Assembly: GCA_002491225.1 (NCBI GenBank)
Contig: DKVN01000034.1
Coordinates: forward strand, 23,697-40,972
Reading direction: 5' to 3'
Source of the DNA: Faecalibacterium sp. UBA7177
GTDB taxonomy: Bacteria; Bacillota; Clostridia; Oscillospirales; Ruminococcaceae
DNA length: 17,276 nt
A program made the translations under genes and the position numbers. Of this stretch, positions 14,353 to 17,276 are shown one piece after another. The notes under the pieces are model-generated. The model saw nothing but the letters and a program-made list of their open reading frames with translations. It did no database searches and was not told where the DNA came from. Within the stretch, counting starts at the first letter, position 1, and each line of letters begins with the position of its first letter.

Positions 14353-14676
14353 TTATTTTTTCTCGCCGTTGTCCATCTGCAGCTTGTTCACCGCGGCGAT
14401 GGCCGTGCGGCGGAAGCGGATCTTGACCCGGTCGCTGCCGGTCTCCATCACAAAGGTGTCGTCCTTCATGGCGACCACCCGGCCGATGATGCCGCCAATG
14501 GTGGTGACCTCGTCGCCGATCTCAAGCGAGTTGCGCATCTCGGTCTCGCGTTTCTGCTGCTTTTTCTGGGGCCGGTAGATCATAAAGTACATCAAAGCGC
14601 CCATCAGCACCAGCATCAGGATCATCGAGGTCATCTCGCCGCCCGCGGTGGCGGTGCTCAGGTAAGAAAAGGTCAT
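14353..14676 (-). CDS. yajC: Preprotein translocase subunit YajC
   Basis: 107-residue single-pass membrane protein of the SecDF-YajC accessory complex, which helps the SecYEG channel. One helix lies at about 15-35 (MTSMILMLVLMGALMYFMI), followed at once by the signature YRPQKKQQKR and a small cytoplasmic domain with GDEVTTIGGIIGRVV, standard for YajC. The ATG has AAAGGAG about eight bases upstream. It has its own strong promoter between tgt and itself, though the order tgt-yajC matches the usual Firmicutes cluster. secD and secF are not in the window. Confidence 0.96.
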   Translation of the reverse strand: MTFSYLSTATAGGEMTSMILMLVLMGALMYFMIYRPQKKQQKRETEMRNSLEIGDEVTTIGGIIGRVVAMKDDTFVMETGSDRVKIRFRRTAIAAVNKLQMDNGEKK

Positions 14677-14723
14677 GAGAAAATCTCCTTTGGTTTGTAA
14701 TATGGCAAAGCCTGTTCTTTCCT

Positions 14724-14752
14724 ATTATACAGACAAGCCAAAGAATATGCAA
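14724..14752 (-). promoter_or_regulatory. Strong sigma-A type promoter of yajC
   Basis: Minus strand: TTGCAT (14752-14747), 17-base spacer, perfect TATAAT (14729-14724), preceded by TG one base off an extended -10. Start near 14717, about 40 bases before the yajC ATG. Confidence 0.8.
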
Positions 14753-14781
14753 GAAAAATCGGGAAAAGGCAATCAGTACGC

Positions 14782-15915
14782 TCAGATGCGCTGATCCAGC
14801 ACCCCGGCATAGCGGGCATGGAACGCGGCGTAGGCCCCCTCGTCCAGCGCCTGGCGGATGCGCTCCATCAGGCGGTTGTAGAAATAGAGGTTGTGCATCA
14901 CCGCCAGCCGCATGCCCAGCATCTCATCCGCCTTGAAGAGGTGCCGCAGATAGGCGCGGGAGAAGCTTTGGCAGACCGGGCAGTCGCACTCGGGGTCGAT
15001 GGGGCGCTCGTCCCGCTCGTACTTGAGGTTTTTGATGTTGAGCACACCGCCCCAGGTGTTCAGGTGCCCATGCCGTGCGTTGCGGCTGGGCATCACGCAG
15101 TCGAACAGATCGACCCCGCGCAGAACCGCCTCCAGAATATTGCCCGGGGTGCCGACCCCCATCAGATAGCGAATTTTGTCCCGCGGCATAAACGGCTCGA
15201 CCGCCTCGATGATCTGGTACATCACCTCGGCCGGTTCGCCCACTGCGAGCCCGCCGATGGCGTAGCCGTCCAGCTCGAGCTCGGCGATCTGCTTCATGTG
15301 CTCGATGCGCAGGTCCTCAAAGGTGCAGCCCTGGTTGATGCCGAAGAGCAGCTGCTCCGGGTTGACCGCGCGGCCCTCGACCTTCAGCCGGGTCAGCTCG
15401 GCTTTGCAGCGGGCCAGCCAGCGGGTGGTGCGGGCGCAGGAGGCCGCCGAATATTCGCGGGGGGCGGGGTTTTCGACGCACTCGTCAAAGGCCATCGCGA
15501 TGGTGGAGCCGAGGTTTGCCTGGATCTGCATGCTCTCCTCGGGGCCCATGAAGATGCGGCGGCCGTCCAGATGCGAGTGGAAGGTGACCCCCTCCTCGGT
15601 GATGTTGCGCAGCTTGGCCAGGCTGAACACCTGAAACCCGCCGCTGTCGGTGAGGATCGGCCCATCCCAGCGGGTAAAGCGGTGCAGCCCGCCGAGGTCG
15701 GCCACCAGCGCATCGCCCGGGCGCAGGTGCAGATGGTAGGTGTTGCAGAGCATCACCTGGCAGCGGGTCTTTTTGAGGTCAAAGGCCGAGAGCCCGCCCT
15801 TGATGGCGGCGGCGGTGGCCACATTCATAAAAGCCGGGGTCTGCACCGTACCGTGCACCGTGTGCAGCTCGCCCCGGCGGGCGCGCTGCTCCTGACGGAT
15901 CAGATGATAGGGCAT
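14782..15915 (-). CDS. tgt: tRNA-guanine transglycosylase (queuine/preQ1 tRNA-ribosyltransferase)
   Basis: Exchanges guanine-34 in the anticodon of GUN tRNAs (Tyr, His, Asn, Asp) for preQ1 in the queuosine pathway; cytoplasmic. 377 residues, full length. Catalytic residues are clear: Asp90 in LTDSGGFQVFSL, nucleophile Asp272 in LFDCVMPSRNARHG, and the zinc site Cys310, Cys312, Cys315 and His341 (CDCPVC then VMHN). The spacings from Asp272 to Cys310 and Cys315 to His341 are the same as in the Zymomonas enzyme. The ATG has GGGGAG nine bases upstream. queA, the next step of the pathway, is about 0.9 kb upstream on the same strand, separated by the DUF4160-DUF2442 cassette. tgt has its own promoter. 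Confidence 0.97.
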   Translation of the reverse strand: MPYHLIRQEQRARRGELHTVHGTVQTPAFMNVATAAAIKGGLSAFDLKKTRCQVMLCNTYHLHLRPGDALVADLGGLHRFTRWDGPILTDSGGFQVFSLAKLRNITEEGVTFHSHLDGRRIFMGPEESMQIQANLGSTIAMAFDECVENPAPREYSAASCARTTRWLARCKAELTRLKVEGRAVNPEQLLFGINQGCTFEDLRIEHMKQIAELELDGYAIGGLAVGEPAEVMYQIIEAVEPFMPRDKIRYLMGVGTPGNILEAVLRGVDLFDCVMPSRNARHGHLNTWGGVLNIKNLKYERDERPIDPECDCPVCQSFSRAYLRHLFKADEMLGMRLAVMHNLYFYNRLMERIRQALDEGAYAAFHARYAGVLDQRI

Positions 15916-15938
15916 TGGTTTTATCTCCCCTTTTCTGC

Positions 15939-15965
15939 CGCGGCACGGCAGGCCACCGCCGCGGG
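15939..15965 (-). other. GC-rich hairpin in the tgt leader
   Basis: Just before the tgt ribosome site, the leader can fold through CCGCGGC pairing with GCCGCGG, or through the alternative CTGCCG/CGGCAG. The two are mutually exclusive. No preQ1 riboswitch signature was recognised in the roughly 100-base leader. Confidence 0.3.
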
Positions 15966-16019
15966 TGCTTTCAAAACCGCTTTTTCAAAACAGCAAATAC
16001 GACGTTTCTTTACATTTTT

Positions 16020-16048
16020 ATCATACCATAGATCGGATGATCTCACAA
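16020..16048 (-). promoter_or_regulatory. Sigma-A type promoter of tgt
   Basis: Minus strand: TTGTGA (16048-16043), 17-base spacer, TATGAT (16025-16020) with an upstream TGG making an extended -10. Start near 16013, giving a leader of about 98 bases before tgt. Confidence 0.7.
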
Positions 16049-16069
16049 GCAGAGCAACATGCTTCTTTT

Positions 16070-16114
16070 CGGAAAGAAAGGAAAGAAACCCTGCAAGCTT
16101 TCCGGCTCACAGGG
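16070..16114 (-). terminator. Intrinsic terminator of the DUF4160-DUF2442 cassette
   Basis: In minus-strand RNA CCCTG (16114-16110) pairs with CAGGG (16093-16089), with an inner GAGC/GCUU stem and a six-base loop. A U-rich tail (UUUCUUUCCUUUC) follows. It lies 10 bases past the DUF2442 stop. Confidence 0.6.
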
Positions 16115-16123
16115 CTTTATCAC

Positions 16124-16420
16124 TTATGCACTTATGGGATCCAGTGCCTTTGAGTGTTCATACAGAAAATCCGGCCCGATGTCGATGTCACCGTCCATCC
16201 AGACAGGGACACCAAAATCAATATAGACCTCTCGAAATTTCTCTTTGTCAGCCAGAGGGGCAAATGCAGGGGTTTTCAGTAAAGGCTTAAAATCAACGAT
16301 TCGCGCCTCACCGTTGCTGAAGCGGATCCACAGTAAATAATCATCCAGCGGACGAACCCCGCTGACCTTTATGGGAGGATCTTTCTCCCCGGCGTAGGCG
16401 ATCCCGTCAATAATATACAT
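16124..16420 (-). CDS. DUF2442-domain protein
   Basis: 98-residue soluble protein of the DUF2442 family. It begins MYIIDGIAYAGEKDPPIKV, followed by GVRPLDDYLLWIRFSNGEARIVDF, a pattern shared by this family, and ends near FGVPVWMDGDIDIGPDFLYE, another family mark. The ATG at 16420 has AGGAGG about eight bases upstream; a longer frame lacks a ribosome site and would overlap the DUF4160 gene. It starts 13 bases after the DUF4160 stop, so the two form one unit. DUF4160-DUF2442 pairs recur across bacteria and have been suggested as toxin-antitoxin-like modules, but function is not established. Base composition is lower in GC than the flanking queuosine genes, suggesting later acquisition. This partner looks intact. 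Confidence 0.85.
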   Translation of the reverse strand: MYIIDGIAYAGEKDPPIKVSGVRPLDDYLLWIRFSNGEARIVDFKPLLKTPAFAPLADKEKFREVYIDFGVPVWMDGDIDIGPDFLYEHSKALDPISA

Positions 16421-16433
16421 TTTCCGAGCCTCC

Positions 16434-16701
16434 TTACCGCAGCGGTTCGATCTTCCCGAACGGAATATTTCGCACCGCATTGTTCCACGCAGCATACAGC
16501 TCATCCTCATGGATGGCGGCCCATGCCTGCACCAGTTTCAGTTGTTTTACGGGGAGGCTGCCTGCAAGAAGCTCTCCGTCAACCCCGACAGATGCCTCAT
16601 ATCCTGCATACATCACATGAAAGTGAAGGTTTATGGTGCTGCACGTTGTCGGAATAGATCATTTTAATTACGATGTTATAGAATCGACAAAGCTCAGGCA
16701 T
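16434..16701 (-). pseudogene. DUF4160-domain gene with a one-base frameshift
   Basis: The gene starts at ATG 16701-16699 with AGGGGAAG upstream, reading MPELCRFYNIVIKMIYSDN, then VQHHKP, a DUF4160 N-terminus. After the CCT codon at 16629-16627 one extra base (plus-strand A at 16626) shifts the frame, which then stops about 10 codons later. Removing that base restores HFHVMYAGYEASVGVDG and the rest of the domain to the end, with the family C-terminal pattern VQAWAAIHEDELYAAWNNA and IEPLR. A downstream fragment could still be made from a GTG at 16616 but would lack the conserved HxPHFH region. The gene is thus broken, or there is a sequencing error. It precedes the intact DUF2442 gene by 13 bases and has a strong promoter. 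Confidence 0.75.
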
Positions 16702-16723
16702 TTTATTCACTTCCCCTATTAAT

Positions 16724-16752
16724 ATTTTAACAGAAACCAGCTCCCCGGTCAA
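16724..16752 (-). promoter_or_regulatory. Strong promoter of the DUF4160-DUF2442 cassette
   Basis: Minus strand: TTGACC (16752-16747), 17-base spacer, TAAAAT (16729-16724). It lies between the queA terminator and the DUF4160 start, so the cassette is transcribed on its own. Confidence 0.75.
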
Positions 16753-16778
16753 TCCCGGGAGATATCAGGAGAAAATGC

Positions 16779-16815
16779 AAAAAGCTCCCGAAAGCCAATG
16801 ATGACCTCCGGGAGC
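16779..16815 (-). terminator. Intrinsic terminator of queA
   Basis: GCTCCCG (minus 16815-16809) pairs with CGGGAGC (16790-16784) over an 18-base loop, followed by UUUUU (16783-16779). It is 26 bases past the queA stop. Confidence 0.75.
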
Positions 16816-16841
16816 AATGGATACAAATGTGAAAAATCGGT

Positions 16842-17276
16842 TCATAAGATCAGCATCGCATCCCCAAAGGAGAAAAAGCGGTACTCCTGTTCGACCGCGG
16901 TTTTGTAGGCGTGCATGGTATTTTCGTAACCGCAGAAGGCGGCCACCAGCATAATGAGGGTGCTCTCGGGCAGGTGGAAGTTGGTGATCAGCCCGTCGAT
17001 GCAGCGGAACTCGCACCCGGGATACAAAAAGATGTCGGTGTTGCCGCTGCAGGCGCAAATCTCGCCGTACCGCGCGGCCATCGATTCGAGGGTGCGGCAG
17101 CTGGTGGTGCCCACCGAGATCACCCGCCGCCCCTCGGCCTTGGCGGCGCGGATCGCCGCGGCCGCCTCCTCGCTGACGCTGTACCACTCCGAGTGCATGA
17201 TGTGGTCCTCCACCCGCTCCTCCTTGACCGGGCGGAAGGTGCCCAGCCCCACATGCAGGGTCACCTGGGCAAACTG
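16842..17276 (-). CDS. queA: S-adenosylmethionine:tRNA ribosyltransferase-isomerase (partial, C-terminal part)
   Basis: QueA transfers and isomerises the ribosyl group of SAM onto preQ1-modified tRNA to make epoxyqueuosine; cytoplasmic. The 144 visible residues are the C-terminal part; the start lies beyond the right edge. Family motifs are VTLHVGLGTFRPV near the visible start, then RVISVGTTSCRTLES, FLYPGCEFRCIDGLITNFHLPES and a C-terminal FFSFGDAMLIL, the standard QueA ending. The stop is followed by a good terminator, so transcription does not simply continue to tgt as it does in many Firmicutes queA-tgt operons. Confidence 0.95.
   Translation of the reverse strand, partial: QFAQVTLHVGLGTFRPVKEERVEDHIMHSEWYSVSEEAAAAIRAAKAEGRRVISVGTTSCRTLESMAARYGEICACSGNTDIFLYPGCEFRCIDGLITNFHLPESTLIMLVAAFCGYENTMHAYKTAVEQEYRFFSFGDAMLIL

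Noticed and set aside
15916..16013. preQ1 riboswitch in the tgt leader
   Set aside because: The leader has a simple GC hairpin only; neither the small C-rich hairpin plus A-rich tail nor other preQ1 class signatures could be found.
14818..16290. 490-codon plus-strand frame opposite tgt
   Set aside because: Shadow of tgt; no recognisable domain and it runs across a terminator and two promoters.
16614..16640. Programmed +1 frameshift in the DUF4160 gene
   Set aside because: The site CCU-UCA is not a known slippery sequence and no stop codon or stimulatory structure sits at the shift point; mutation or read error is simpler.
1..17276. CRISPR arrays, tRNA or rRNA genes, insertion sequences
   Set aside because: No regularly spaced repeats, cloverleaf sequences, rRNA segments or transposase genes were seen on either strand.

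Overview
This window is GC-rich bacterial DNA with strong Shine-Dalgarno sites, frequent TTG starts and sigma-A type promoters. The gene set includes a SpoIIM-like protein, a SpoIVFA/SpoIVFB-like protease pair, the TIGR03960/TIGR03936 radical SAM pair, a TIGR04086 membrane protein, and queA, tgt and yajC. This points to a high-GC member of the Clostridia, most like the Oscillospiraceae/Ruminococcaceae gut lineage (inference; no rRNA or other taxonomic marker is present).

Layout. (1) Positions 1-492, minus strand: N-terminal half of a CaCA-family cation exchanger, cut by the window edge. (2) Positions 676-4465, minus strand: a three-gene catabolic operon in the order GPH sugar:cation symporter, creatininase-family hydrolase, type-B carboxylesterase. 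A divergent AraC-type regulator follows (4692-5639, plus). The 226-bp gap between symporter and regulator holds a good regulator promoter, an extended -10 for the operon, two TTGCAAA boxes 30 bp apart and two leader hairpins. (3) Positions 5801-7161, plus: an M23 metallopeptidase with one membrane anchor, overlapping a compact M50 intramembrane protease by ATGA. This layout resembles spoIVFA-spoIVFB. (4) Positions 7238-9860, plus: a clear promoter, then the TIGR03960 radical SAM gene and the overlapping TIGR03936 gene. (5) radA at 9980-11398. (6) An AT-richer 300-bp gap (11399-11698) with a probable radA terminator, two tiny reading frames and a perfect 12-bp inverted repeat that fits the 28-bp format of a dif/Xer site. 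It lies just upstream of a complete Xer-type tyrosine recombinase (11699-12805). (7) Convergent to it, a SpoIIM-like membrane protein with a long Pro/Ala-rich N-terminus. (8) From 13808 to the right edge, all on the minus strand and read right to left: queA (partial), a frameshifted DUF4160 gene with an intact DUF2442 gene, tgt, yajC and the TIGR04086 gene. queA, tgt and yajC are usually neighbours in Firmicutes. Here a lower-GC DUF4160-DUF2442 cassette with its own promoter and terminator sits between queA and tgt.

How the parts work together. The symporter, hydrolase and esterase look like one substrate-uptake and breakdown unit under AraC control; the substrate cannot be read from sequence. 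QueA and Tgt act in queuosine tRNA modification, and YajC belongs to the Sec translocase. The parts most worth a second look are the dif-like site beside the recombinase, the symporter-hydrolase-esterase operon, the broken cassette inside the queuosine cluster, and a terminator hairpin that contains the ribosome-binding site of the next gene.
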